Origin: Gossypium raimondii
Lineage: Eukaryota > Streptophyta > Magnoliopsida > Malvales > Malvaceae
Reading direction: 5' to 3'
DNA length: 64,000 bases
Assembly (NCBI RefSeq): GCF_025698545.1
Contig: NC_068576.1
Span: 54,348,094-54,412,093 of the forward strand
The position numbers and the translations under genes were made by a program. Below, piece by piece: positions 45,227-58,005 of the stretch (positions are counted from its first letter, which is position 1; each line of letters starts with the position of its first letter). A model generated the notes under the pieces. It saw nothing but the letters and a program-made list of their open reading frames with translations, was not told where the DNA came from and ran no database searches.

Positions 45227-46890
45227 ATGGGCGTAGCGCAAGCGATGAAGAGAATCCCTCGCATCAAGTTTCCCCAAAGACACCCCAAACCTTCTGGTAT
45301 TCTTCTTTATATCCCATTGACCCCTTCTATATCTCATCTATTGTGTTTTCTTTGCTTTCGATTTCTTAATGTACTGTTAAATCTCATTCTGCCTTCTCTT
45401 TAATATGTTTTTTATGGTTTTCTATGTCTGCATGTTTAACTGAAAGGGGGGTTGTTTTTTGCTGAATCTGTAAACGCAAGTCAAATTGTTGTAAAAACTG
45501 TTTGCGATTGCAATTAATGGATGTTGGTGAAAAATGTGAAATCAAATCGATATTTGCAGATTCTGGGTTGCAGGCTCAGGGTGCAAGCAAAACTGGCGAT
45601 GGTGATCTAACTTTCTTCTCTAGTTCTAAGGCTCCTGCAACCGTGGGAGGTAAAGCTTCTCTTCAACCCAAAAGAACGCCTGTTTCCAATGAGGAAATTG
45701 AGGCTATTTTGGTATGTAACCCGTCCTCTTTCATGATGTTGTCAGGATTTAAATCTTTTTTTTATTTTTTTTTTGCATTGGACATTTATGTTGACCTATG
45801 TTACCTGGAGTTGTTTCATACTTGTAACATCATATCGCTAACCTAGATCTTAAATCCGTGTTGAGCCCATGTTGGACATTAAGGAAAATGAAAGTTTTGG
45901 GTAGATGTTGACTGCATTATATGTCTTAGGATCACTAACCTTGCTTATAAGAGATCAGTTGGACAGAGAATTTGGTGCTTAAGTCAACTTCATCCTATGA
46001 AACCGTGGTGCATTAAAATGCATCAAATGCTTATGATCTAAGTTTTGTGATCTCTACGGGAGAAGAAATTTATCTTGTAATATCATATTTGAGCAATAAG
46101 AACGGTTGCCAGTTTATGTTGACCTATGTTACCTGGAGTTGTTTCATATCGTTGGAACATCATACCACGTACCTAGACCTTAACCTGTGCAGAATACATG
46201 TTTGACATGAATACTTCAGGGAAAATGAAAATTTTGGGTAGATGTTGACTGCATTATACATCTTGGGATCGCTAACTTTACTAGCCATAGTGCATTAAAA
46301 TGCAGCAAATGTGTATGAACTAAGTGTTGTCATTGGGAGAAGAATTTTATCTTGTACTGACATATTTGAGCAATAAGAAGGGTTGCCAGTTGGGTTTATT
46401 TATGGAAAAACGTACTATAACAGTCTGTGATTCTCAAAAAGAAAATCACTAACAAATTTCGATGATTCTCAAAAGAAATCACGGACAAATTTCAGCCACT
46501 AACTTCTAGGAAATAACTTCTTAAATAACTGGTTAAATAACTAAAGGGTGAATATTGGGAGGAATATGGGGTCAATAGTGTTTGTGATCTGTTAGGAACC
46601 TCACGGATTGTGAAGAAAGTTAAATCCTTTGGTTATGTGCATGAATTAGTATTGTATGTTTCCCTCTTTATTTTGATATGTACATGCTTATGAACTATTG
46701 GTTTTTGATGTGGCCCTCTTTGTTCTTTTATTCTTTTGTGTGAAATGGATTCAGTCTTGCTCAGTGCTTAAAATTAACTTATTGAGCATGTATTGGAGGA
46801 ATGGTTTTTCTCCCATGTCCTCTGTTTTAGCTTGCTAGACATCTATTAATCCTTTTTTGACCCTCTTGGCAGTTGGGTGGATGTTTCTGA
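45227..46890 (+). CDS. KGD4: KGD4/MRPS36-like mitochondrial protein, 79 residues
   Basis: Exons 45227-45296, 45560-45711 and a last coding exon of only 18 bases, 46873-46890 (LGGCF, stop), give 79 residues in frame. Two blocks recall the KGD4/MRPS36 family: an N-terminal KRIPRIKFPQRHPKP (compare P-L-I-R-F-P-x-R in the human protein) and a C-terminal VSNEEIEAILLGG (compare VSQEEMEFIQRGG). A low-complexity Ser/Ala/Gly linker (about 25-55) joins them. KGD4 is the adaptor that fastens E3 to the 2-oxoglutarate dehydrogenase complex in mitochondria. Family assignment rests on short motifs recalled from memory and should be treated as probable. The second intron (1161 bp) contains a tandem duplication. 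Confidence 0.7.
45788..46397. repeat. Tandem duplication in an intron, about 300 bp unit
   Basis: Copy 1 (about 45788-46113) and copy 2 (about 46115-46397) both run from TATGTTGACCTATGTTACC through TGGGTAGATGTTGACTGC and GTGCATTAAAATGCA to GAGCAATAAGAA(C/G)GGTTGCC. Copy 2 lacks about 40 bp in its middle. Mismatches are frequent, so the event is old. Confidence 0.88.
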
Positions 46891-48149
46891 TCATCTGATG
46901 GAGTTTCAACAGGGAAGATGATTTCATGGACTTCTAAATGTTGTCATTCTTTTTTCTTATCACAATATTGGAGCTTCGATTTTCAAATGACATTGGTGTG
47001 CTGTAAAACTAACAGACAAGGGGACAAACACCATTTTTAATGAATAAACACAGAAAATCAAATGAATTATGGCTTTCTTTTTTCTTCTCATTCATGTTTT
47101 GTATATTTTAAGTTCTTAATTAATTTTGGTTTGTGATGTTTGAAGTTTCTCTGCCTCTGATTGATTCCTAACTAAGCTTAAAGAGTCAAAACTGCACATA
47201 ATTCTTACCTTCCATACATGAGAGTTGAGGCAGATATCTCTTTGGATCCTTGTCTATCATAGCTTAAAGAACAGCAGATTTAGGATTCTTCATCGCAAGG
47301 TCCAAAATTGTTGAGGCAAATTGTTAATTTTTCCATCAGTGATCCGCTGCGATACATGTAAGATAGGCTGTTAAGAGTCTGGTGGTTTTAGTTTCTTTGT
47401 GGCAGCAAGTCCGGCAGTACTTTCCGCCACCCGGAGATTCTCTAGCGAGCCCCATAATTTCATTTCCGGAAGCATCTTCTGGAACTAAGAGAGTTCTGTG
47501 CTGTGCCACAAACTTTCTTCATCTCTAGTTGCAAGTGATGATGAGGCTTCTGCTACGTTTCTCTATGAGCTCAATATCTATAGCCTTTTCTCCATGGCAG
47601 AGCCCCCTATCACCCATGATCTGACAAGTCAATCTTGCCAGAAAAAGCTTTTAGGATGTTTTAACAACTGGGAATACTAATCACAAACCATCCCGCAATG
47701 GACGGTGTACATTGAGTACCAACCACTGCAAATCAAAACAATGAATAATTGAATGGTCCACCGGTGGACCGAACCCCATCATTGTTAATCCCTACCTCTT
47801 ATCATTAATTTGTAAGAATACAAATTCAATCATTACCAGTTATATATTCAAAATATATAAGATAATACTTTGATTCAATTCTTCTTTTATAATGGTATTA
47901 ATAGATATAGATTAACAACACCTTTAATTGCTATTATTAGATCGAAAACTTCGTTTTTTCAAACAATGCTTCCCTAGTTTAGATTGTATGATCAAGTATA
48001 ACGCATTGTCAAAGAGATTAAATTATATCAAATTGAAGTAGATAGATTAATTAATTCCTAAATTTTAAGAAAGTAGAGAGATTAAAGCTAATTAGATCAA
48101 CTCATATTGATAAGTATTGGGAAAACATCTTCTACACCCTTTTTACATG

Positions 48150-48186
<37 letters not shown>

Positions 48187-49180
48187 TTTTTTTTGCATTG
48201 AAGGTAAAAGAGTAAGAGTAAATCTTTTCTAACAAATGAATTTGAAATTTATTTCAACTGAAGATTTGGAATTATGCAAATTATTTGTCTTATGTTTAAG
48301 TCAATTATTTATTTTTATATTACAAATTTGAAGAACGGGACAAGTTGGAGTGAAAATGCAGTAAAAGGTTGGTGCTTAGATGGCGAAATGGCTAATAATT
48401 TGTGTTTGTAAGGATCTTGGCGAGTAATTATTTAGACCCCCAGGGAACTATATATATATGAGTCTTAATTATCCTTTAACAAATATTCAACAACACTAAA
48501 TCATTATATTTTGTTAATTTCTGTTGACTTAATAGCACATTTAACTTTTTTGTAAAAATATTATGCCAATGATCTTAAGAGCACCAAAACAAAAATATTA
48601 ACTAAAATTAGATGTAGAGAGTAACTATAGAGCAGTTTTTCCTTTTAAGCAAAGAATATTAATTTTAAGTAAGGAGAAAACAGAGGATAATACTTTTCTA
48701 ATGAATGTTTTAAAACATTTTCTTGACGTCATCAAGTTAGATAAATTGGTATTTTCAATGTATATTAAAATTCATCAAAATAATATTAATATATTCTTTT
48801 AAAATTTATAACTAACTAGGTTAACTTAAAATAAAAGTGATACATTTTAACATTTTTTCTCAAAATTTTTAAAATTTTTAATATTAATCATATATACTCC
48901 TTTTGATATTATGTCTAAAATTATTTATAGTCCCTCTTAATCTTTAAATAAGAGAATATTACTTTTTAACGCATTTAAGAACTAACAAAAAAAATGACAT
49001 AATTGAGTAAATTAATGGCAAATGTGTAATCCACCACAAGACAACGGATGGATAATCGACAGAAATAATTGGGACATGACAGCCGCATTATCCTAATCTA
49101 ACCCTACCTTACAAAACAATAAATTTTGTTTTGCTCTTTATTTATTTTTTATGAGCAAAAAGGAAAATAAAGAAACAAGT
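46891..49180. other. 3' flank and intergenic region, no further gene
   Basis: The 3' UTR of the KGD4-like gene probably covers the first few hundred bases. A less AT-rich patch at 47395-47690 has short open frames, but they carry stops and match nothing I know. The rest is AT-rich. Confidence 0.45.
48152..48183. repeat. (TA)n microsatellite
   Basis: An uninterrupted run of about 15 TA units. Confidence 0.9.
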
Positions 49181-49189
49181 AGGGGGTAT

Positions 49190-50213
49190 GATAGTCTTTT
49201 CATGTATCAATAAGATCAAAACTGGAAGAAACAACTCGTCAGACCGGTAATGGTTAGAAGAGGTGTCGAAACAGAACACAAAATCCTCTTTCCACTGGTA
49301 AATACAGAAAAGGAAAGGTCTTTCTTTCTTTTTAAATCAAATCATTGTCGAGCTTGTCCTTTGTTTTTCTACTCTTGCTGCTTATACAAGTTCAAGAGAT
49401 CAACTTTTCTGTAAGCTCTGCAGAACCTTGGTTGTTACCTTATTTTCATATGATTTTGATTGATGGGATTTTTTTTTTTGAGTTTCTTCTTCTGGGTAGC
49501 TTTTTTTAGTTGTTGGTTTAGCTGTTGATCCTGGGTTTTCACTTCTTTTTTATGGGAAATATTTTTCTAGTTGTTTAAGCTGTTAGTTATGGTTTAATTG
49601 AACCACTTTTGGTATTATATAAAGAATTAATGGAAATTCAATGGTTTGATTTTTTTTTTCTTGTTCATGGAAACCTTGTCCCTGTTGCATATTATGTTGG
49701 CTAAGTAATTTGTGGTTAGGACTTAGGAAAATGATAGAGCTTTAAGGAATTTTAATTATATGAAGTCTGTCTGATGATTATATTGTGATTTTTCTGTCTT
49801 TTCTTGGCTGATATATTCCCTAAATGTTGTCAATTTTCATGTGTGGACACCTTGTAGTTTACTAGAGATTTAGCTAGTTGACAAGTAGGATTATGATGGA
49901 CCTGAAATCTTATATGTTTTTATGTTTTTAAGGTCATACGCTTGCTTATTCTTCCAAAAGAACTGGAATCCCATTTTGGAAATTAATTTGCTTATCACTT
50001 AGATTTCAGTCTTCATACACCAACTTCTCTGGAATATTATCTCGGGTTGTAAAGCCTTCCGAATAAGTCAGTGACTAGAGCACTTATTAACAACTCTGGA
50101 CTTGGAAGCTTGTTAATCTCACCTTAAGCTTGGTTGCACTATACGAGTATGATTGCAATTTTTGGTTTTATTGGTAATAAGTTTGTACATCCTACTATAG
50201 TGAACATAACTTT
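49190..50213 (+). other. 5' leader with intron of the PH-domain gene
   Basis: A donor (TTTTCTGTAAGC, near 49410) and an acceptor (CTACTATAG, ending 50200) suggest a first non-coding exon at about 49190-49410 and a leader intron of about 790 bp. The start codon at 50214 lies 13 bases into the next exon. Confidence 0.5.
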
Positions 50214-51818
50214 ATGGATGACGGTTTTGGAAAGATCAAGGTGATTCCAGATCATTTTCAAGTCTCAACTCCTCCCAGTGAGGATTCTCTGCAAAACAGA
50301 AGTTCACCTGATTCACAACCAAGTACCGGAAATTCTTCGAGGTATTACTTTCTGAAGGTGAAAAAGAGAATAATACATTAAGGATTTCTAGTTCATCTTA
50401 TCTCAATATCTGTTGGTTCTTGCTTTAGGAAAGGTCCCGTAGCAGTTTATGGTCTCGGCGAAAATTGAGAAGGGCTGCATTCATGTTGAATCTGTTCAGT
50501 TTACGTGGGTTGCCATGGAGTGGTGCTGATGGTCAGGAAAAGGTTCATATACTATCCTCTTTGAATTTTGCCGTTTGGTTTTATCGATGTTCAGACCTCT
50601 CTTATCACCAGAACTTTTATTTTCATTGACAGGTTCAGTTGACTGCTGCAGAGTTGGAATCACTAAGATCGCAACTTGCCGATATAGAAGAGAGAGAAGC
50701 TCACTTGAAAGCTCAGTAAGGAACAATTGAATCTTGATTTTTGAACCATGACTATATATGTGTGTCCATCATAATTTAATGTAGTGGATGGATGATATTT
50801 AACAGTTTGAGCCATTAATGGTCTCTGAACCATTGATGTAATATTGAGATTTGGATTCGGTATTTCTACATTTCTTTTCATTGATGTTTCTGTTTTATGC
50901 AGGTTGGAACATATCGATGAAATTTTGCGGTCAGCACGTCTTTCTGGCTATTTGTACATACGAAGTGTATGAATTGCTCTTCTTGCTACTTCATATTTTG
51001 TTCACGTATTGCTACTGTTCCAGGTAATGATTTTTCTATGTATTTTTCATTCCCAGAGGTGGACAGCGTTACCCGGAGAACCTGCTCCTATTGATGATAT
51101 TGATGTTGATGATTGGCTTCCTAGATTCGTTGTTCTTCATGGCCAATGTATATTCTTCTATTTATGCTCCACAGGTAATTAGCCTTTGATGTATTCTCCT
51201 TATTTTTTTCTTTTTTACTATAAGAAATTGCAATATGGAAAATGGATAAAAGTTCTCTCTGGAGTACGGGAGTTGAAACTTCAAATTCGAGATGATCAAG
51301 CAGTTTTTTATTTGTTCTCTTCTTTAATCAATAGGCTGGTCGAATGTAAACACAGCATGGGCTGGTGGATCATAAACATTACTTGCTGATAAACTTCTTA
51401 ATTTATACTTTGCAGATTTGAGCCCTCAAGATTCCACACTTCTGTCCGATGTTGTTGAAGTTGGTCCTCTGCCAAACTTTATAAGAGAAGATGAAGGGAC
51501 ACAATATTCCTTTTATATATTAACTCGTCAAGGACTGCGTTACGAGTGTTCACATGTTTCTGAAGTACAGGTATAGTATACCTTGTGTACTCAATATGCA
51601 TATATCAAAATACAATGTTTTAGACAAGTTTTTTGTATTTAGTTCTGCCATTCTAAACTCGTAGAATTCTCTTGCTCCGATTTCTTAAGTGTGTGTTTTT
51701 TCAAAATCAAATTTGACTTTTATTGTTTTCTCTCTTTTCCTAGGTGGACACATGGTTATCGGCTTTGCGGACAGACTGCAAGTTGGGTTCTGATGTTGAA
51801 GTCCCAAATGGTTCCTAA
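50214..51818 (+). CDS. Coiled-coil and PH-domain protein, 250 residues
   Basis: Exons 50214-50357, 50429-50542, 50633-50715, 50903-50966, 51057-51174, 51416-51570, 51744-51818 join in one frame. Residues 1-48 are polar and Ser/Pro-rich. Residues 49-80 are strongly basic (RSRSSLWSRRKLRRAA). A coiled coil spans about 88-125 (TAAELESLRSQLADIEERE). A PH domain spans about 126-236: it opens SGYLYIRSRWTALPG, continues DWLPRFVVLHGQCIFFYL and closes with the helix VDTWLSALRTDCK, holding the usual invariant Trp. PH domains of this kind bind phosphoinositides or proteins; the ligand is unknown. The start was chosen because the ATG at 50218 hits a stop after eight codons. For exon 1 the donor at 50358 keeps the frame, whereas the donor at 50342 would end translation early in the next exon. 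Confidence 0.85.
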
Positions 51819-52424
51819 CATGTGTTAGGGGTTCTTCCGCTAACAGTAACTCGGTTAGAGCTTATGCTACCCAGGTTCCTTATTTTTCTTGAGGTATCTA
51901 TGTCCGATTCAAACATGTGTTCAGTCAATGATTCTCCAAACATTCGAAACAAATTGAAAATTACCTGTATTTGATACTTGTCCCAAGTTCGGGTGACATA
52001 GGTTAGAACTAGTATATCGAACAGGCACCAGGATCTCACTAACAGTTCTTTTGTTGATGTACATATGATTGGCATTTCCAATAAATCAGCACCTTCTTGT
52101 ATGAATCTCTTAGAGTTGCAATAAAACTGACTTGTGTTTGGATGCTAAGAAAGCTATTGGATGTTCGAAACTGTTTCGAGCAGTGGATTTTTAAAGCTTT
52201 ATTGATGCTTTTTTCTTTCCCCCCAGAAATAAGAGAAACCCTCCCAAATTCTTTTCTTGTGACTAAAGCTCTTAATGCACTGACAAGACAGAACAAAAGA
52301 TCCCATATAACTGGAATATCCAATTAAATATATATGTATGCACTTAGCTGACCACCATTAATGCACAGTAAAGCATAAGGTTGACTGAGAAGCAATCTCA
52401 TGTTGGGTCTTCGAAACAAATATA
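51819..52424 (+). other. 3' UTR and flank of the PH-domain gene
   Basis: Transcript-like composition persists to about 52320, with an AATAAA-like motif near 52120. No further gene was recognised. Confidence 0.4.
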
Positions 52425-52433
52425 ATTTTTAAA

Positions 52434-53713
52434 GGGTAAACTACAAAAATAGTCCCTTATGTTTATTTAAATTTATGTTTAGGTCATCAATGGGCTATTT
52501 TTCAAAAATGACCCAAAGAAATTAATTAATTATGAAAATAACTCAGGAGCAAAATTTTGTACGAAAATGACTCGTTTTATACAATGCCAGCCGGTGCCAC
52601 CAAACACACTGGCAGCACCACCCCTTCATCATTAGTCAATCATCATTTTTTTTAAATAATTTTTTTGGTGTTGCCATTGTGTCAGGTGGCATTGATATGT
52701 ATTTATTTTTCTAAATAGACGTTAAAAATAAGAGTATTTTGAGGAAAAAGAAAAAAATTAATATTTCAATGGGTGTCGTAATCCTCTTTGGTGATACCAA
52801 AGATTTTTTTTTTAAATGTGTGGCAACACCCATGTTAGGAAAAAGTCAAAATTTTTGTGTCGTCAGGCTATGTGGCAGCATTGGTGTCAATTTTTAAAAA
52901 AATTAACTTTTTTGGGTGCAGTTAGGTTGTCTGGCGACACTGGACTTCAAAACGGTATTGATACAAAGATAGGTATCGATTCTTTTGTGAAAGTATTGAT
53001 ACTTTGTTAATAGTATCAATACTTGGGTCATTGTATCAATAGCATATTGAAGGTATAGATAATTTTGATATTGGGAGCACCTTTACAAAATGTTTGAATT
53101 TTTTTTACACCTGTACCACCACACAACCTGGCGACAAAAAAAAAACTAAATTGTTTCTGACACTAGTAATGGTGGCGACCATCAAATATTTTTATTTTTT
53201 ATTTTCTTCCCAAAATATCTATATTTTTAATGGGTATCTGGAAAAAATACATATATTAATCTCAAAAAAATATTTTTTTAAAAAGTCGATTGATTGGTTA
53301 ATAATGACTGACGGTACCAGTGAACATTATAAAAAATAGGTCATTTTCGTACAAAATTTTACTCTTGAGTTGTTTCGTAATTCATTAATTTGTTCAATTC
53401 AATTAAAAAAACATAATTTGGTTGAAGATTATGATTGTGAAAGGAAAAGAAGAGAAGAAAGAAATAAAAGGAAAAAGGAGAAGAGAGTATTACTATTATG
53501 TGGGAGAGAGAATAAATAAATAAATACCAATAAAATTTAAAAATATGGCGTCCAAGTCAGAATTAACAGACTCCGTTATACTTTTAACCAATGATACCAG
53601 CAGAGTCATCAAATTATTATAAATTGCTAATGTTTGTAATTGAATCGTAACAATTGATACATCAGCGATCAAAAACTTAAACAAACATAAAGGGTTATTT
53701 TTGCAATTTATCC
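52434..53713. mobile_element. Non-autonomous Mutator-like element, 1280 bp
   Basis: The left end GGGTAAACTACAAAAATAG and the inverted right end GGATAAATTGCAAAAATAA form a terminal repeat of about 37 bp. The element is flanked by a perfect 9 bp duplication ATTTTTAAA (52425-52433, 53714-53722), the diagnostic size for Mutator-like transposons. A second inverted pair lies inside: AAAATTTTGTACGAAAATGA at about 52553 and its inverse at about 53345. The 760 bp between them has no transposase frame and includes T- and A-rich tracts. The perfect duplication points to a comparatively young insertion. Confidence 0.88.
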
Positions 53714-53722
53714 ATTTTTAAA

Positions 53723-54558
53723 GGAAAACGAAAGAATAGCAATTTTTTAAAGTTTGTGTGTGCGGCTCCCAATGATATTATCTCTTTATTTCATTTTCTT
53801 TTTAATATTATTGTATAACTGTCAAAGGTGTTTAAAAAGAAGGTTTTCCAGCAAATAAATATTGACAAAAGCAGAAACTTCCCCATTATTTTTCTCCCAC
53901 GTTTTCCAGTGATTGAAGTGACAGTTATATAGATGCTTCCTCTATAGTCTATTCCAGTTGGGGCTTTGCTTTTGTAGTCTTTTACTTATTTATTTTGCAA
54001 GGATTTACTTATATTCTCTTTCCAACCTTAACTTAATATTTAATTTGATTAAATTTAGTCATTATACTTTTTGAATGGGTTAATTTTAGTTATTATATTT
54101 TTCGAATTTTAAATTTTCAGTTTTAACTGAACGGTATCGATTAAATTCTATTATTAGTCTTATATTATTTCTAAAATTATAAATTTAGTCAAGCCATTAT
54201 CATTTTCAAATTTTATTCTTAGTGCAAGCAATAGTCGTTAAGTCTATAAACTAATTTCTTTTAGTGATATATGAAAATGTTAAGTGATATAGCATTACGC
54301 ATGCGATAATATGTTTCTTGCATCACATTTTTAAAACAACAAAAATAATTTAAAGAATTTAATGGCCACCATTTGATCAAGATTAAAATTTTAAAAATTC
54401 TAATAATACATGGACCAGAAATAATAAATTTAAAGTATAAAGACTAAATTAACAATTTATGCATAGTAAAAATACCAATAATAAAAATTAACTTTTATAT
54501 TATACTTTTATAAAATTAACGTAACACACACGGAAAATGTTGTTTATATATTATTTAA
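53723..54558. other. Intergenic, no gene recognised
   Basis: AT-rich. Repeated 'ttaattttagttattata' phrases near 54050-54100 suggest decayed repeat material without clear borders. Confidence 0.45.
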
Positions 54559-54775
54559 GGTCTATTTGTTTGGTGTAATAATTTTACAATATATAATTTT
54601 TTAAAATTGTTATTTTTTATGCTCAAACATCAAATGATTATGTGTAAAATATTTTCCGCTATTTAATAAAAAATTTTGAAATTATTTTCTAAAAGATATT
54701 TATAGTGAAACAAATGCAATATTAACAAGAATTTCTTTTCATAATTAATATGAGATCTAAAGCTTTATAACATAA

Positions 54776-57542
54776 TGTAACACCCCCTAACCCCAAACCG
54801 TCGCCGGAACAGGGTTACGAGGCATTACCAGACATATCAAACAGTTTACGAATAGTTCAAATAAAATAACAATTGTAATATAATTGTATAACTAAATCCA
54901 TATAATAAACTTTTGAAGTTCAAAACATGAATGAAAAAGTGAAATGAAACTCGTTCAAATACTCCGAGATTTTTTTTTTTTTACAAAATTTCGGCACCAT
55001 TTCGGCTTATTTTTGCATAATACCTCCTGCAATTAAAACCATAGTATTTCCAATCTCAACCAATTCAACCAATTCATTTCACATTCTCAATTTCTATTCT
55101 AAATACCTTCTAATCAACTTAATCAACATAACATCAATTTAAATTTAACAATGTAATAAATTAAATAAAGATCGATAAACTTCTTTCATTATAATTCATA
55201 AACTTATACTACTAACATTTTTAATCATTCATACTAAAACATAATAACCTTTATACACATCCTATGTACATGCCACATTACCAAGGGAAATATACATCAC
55301 CAAAAGTTTGTCAAGTCGGTCCGGTTTTGGATCTTGGATCAAGATTGACCTCTACAACTCATGCATGGAAGCAACCGTGACGCCGAAAGTATATATACTC
55401 AAGTGGTATCACTATAATTCAATTTATAATTAAATGCATTAAATCACACACATACTTTTCAAAGACAATTATCACTACTAATAAACAATTCAATCTTTAA
55501 TATTAGCAATTAATTATATATAAATATCATTCTTTTTTTTCTTTCTTTATTTCAAATTTCACTCTTCACATATAATATATCATTCGAGATTAGTTTTATC
55601 AAGAAATTTATTTCATTTATCCCTATTAACTTGGCTAGGACTCGTCGGATATACGGATTCCAACCAAACACACCAAGAAATGAATCGATGAATTGATATG
55701 ATAAATAAAAGTAATAATATTCAACACACAAAGTCTTGAATCACATAAGAATATGATAACGATTTCGACACACAAAGTGCCGAATTGGTAACAGTAACAG
55801 TAATCCGCACATAAGTGCCTAATCAGTAAGCCGGCAAATACACCGTACTCTTCCATATCCTATGGCATGCCAACTATATCCGACTAGCCCGACTAGTTAA
55901 TAGGGTATTTAATTCACTTTCAGTACAATTTTTCATCTTAGTTCAGTATCAATTATAAATTCCTTATTTCAATCAGTTTCACAGTATTGCAGTAATCACT
56001 ACTACAGTAATTTCACAATTCAATACATTATACGTAACAAATTTTCAGTATTTTCACAATTCACGCAGTACTCAAACAATATCCAGTATTCCATAATTTA
56101 ATTCAATATCGGTTTCAATTCCATTATCACATTGTAAATTTATCATTTATTAAACACTTACCTTAAAATACTTACCACACATAATTAGCAAATTAAACAT
56201 TTAATAATAATAAAGTTTGAATTATAGTGATACAAACCGTAATTCCCGTGACTATTCCTTGTCCACTTTTTCTTTTCCTTTCCTCGTGGATGCCTCGGGT
56301 GCGATATTAGCTACGAAAAGAAATTAAGATAATTTTCATAATTATTAGCACAACACAATTTTACTTGCTGAAATTTTTATCTAACTTTTACTTAAATTTC
56401 AATTTAATCCTAACCAAATCTATATATTTTCTTTCTCAATTCATACCTTCTTGCTACTCAATTTATTGCCAAACTTATATGTAACTATCTAATTTTTATC
56501 ATATTTTCATAATTTCGAATTTATTTCAATTTAATCCCTAAAATTAAAACTTATAGTTTAGTTTACAATTCAATCCTTTATTCAATTCCAATCAAAATTT
56601 TTATCAAATAAACCCTCAATTCCATCATTATTCAACATAAACCCTACTAAAAAAAAATCTATTAACTTCCAAAATCTCCAACTTATTTTCAACAAAACTA
56701 ACTTCTAAAACATCTAAATTAAAAGAAAAGGACTTGATTGACTTACCAAGTTAAATTCCAAGCTTTAAAAACCCTATTTTCCCTTTTTCTTTCTTTTTCT
56801 TCTTTCTCCCCTGTTTCTCCTCTGTTTCGTCTCTTTCCCTGTTTCTTTGTTCTTTCTATTCTGTTTCTTTTCTTTTGCTTTGTTTTTATTTCCTTTTATT
56901 TTATTTACTTTATACTATAATAATATATTTATTCTAAATATCTATTAAATATTCAATCATATATTCACATTTGTACACCATCAACACCATACAATTGTCA
57001 CTATTTAATTTGTTTACCAAATAAAAATCTCATAATATAATTAATTAATTAATTAATATATTTTACTTAAATTTTAAGTAATTAATAATTATAATACAAG
57101 TATATATTTATACATTATTACACTTGTACCATCTTATCACCACACATTTGTCTTAATTTTAATTTATTCCATAATAAAATAATACAATTAATATAAATTG
57201 CAATTTAAATAAATAATAATAATAATTATTATTATATACATATAATATTTATATATAACTTAAATAAGTCTTGAATTTAACGCATATATGCCGCCTCTTT
57301 CCATGTAAGTGGCTTAATTGCCATTTTAACCCTTTTTTACTTTCTTTTAATCTATAATTAGACTTTCACTCTTTATTCGATTTGATCCTTTTCTCCTAAT
57401 TATTCTTAATTAGACTAAATTCACCTAATTAAGCACTCAACTAAACTCATAATTACTTCTAATAATTATTTATGACTCAGTTTACTAAGACGGAAGCCCG
57501 ATAATATACTTTTCCGGTGCTCACGGATTTTGGGTCGTTACA
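54776..57542 (-). mobile_element. Solo LTR, 2.77 kb, Ty3/gypsy-like
   Basis: Begins TGTAACACCCCC and ends GGGTCGTTACA, flanked by an exact 5 bp duplication CATAA (54771-54775 and 57543-57547). No coding region or second LTR is present, so it is the product of recombination between two LTRs of a once complete element. By analogy with other LTRs ending in GGGGTGTTACA it is probably oriented on the minus strand. The intact duplication suggests moderate age. Confidence 0.88.
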
Positions 57543-57834
57543 CATAAATTTGAAAAAATAAAAAAATTGAAAAAAGCAAATGGCATGAAAAATATAAATC
57601 AAAATACATAAAATTCATTATATATATATAACAAAAGGGCATGAAAAAAAATCATGCCATGAAAATCAACTTATGGCATGAAAAATGAAAAAAAAAAAGT
57701 TACTTGATTTTTGTAAAATCAACTTACACGGGAAACTTTTGTAAAATGTTTTATCAGGGTAAAACATTTTTACCAAGAAATAAGGGGAATTTTGGTTTAC
57801 TTGTAAAAAAAACTATATTAATCAAATTTTTATA

Positions 57835-58005
57835 CGAGTGTAGCATCATGATTTCTAATCTTTCATTTTGAAACAATACTTAGAATAACCCTTAAATAAG
57901 ATAATACTGTGCTTTAGCGTAATAGCACACTCGAACCTAGATACTCCCGCATCGACGCTAAGCTAAAATTCAATCGAAACATTAATCAAAATTTTTTTTC
58001 GTAAA
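57835..58005 (-). mobile_element. SINE copy (family A), minus strand
   Basis: Read on the minus strand it carries the head TTGAATTTTAGCTTAGC, GTCGATGC, a box B-like GGTTCGAGTGTG (57926-57937) and a body ending in TTCTAAGTATTG, in the same order as the copy at 44243. It lacks about 9 bases between the two boxes. Confidence 0.6.

Noticed and set aside
47395-47690. Patch of less AT-rich sequence with short open frames
   Set aside because: Stops break every long reading and I recognise no protein; it may be 3' UTR of the neighbouring gene.
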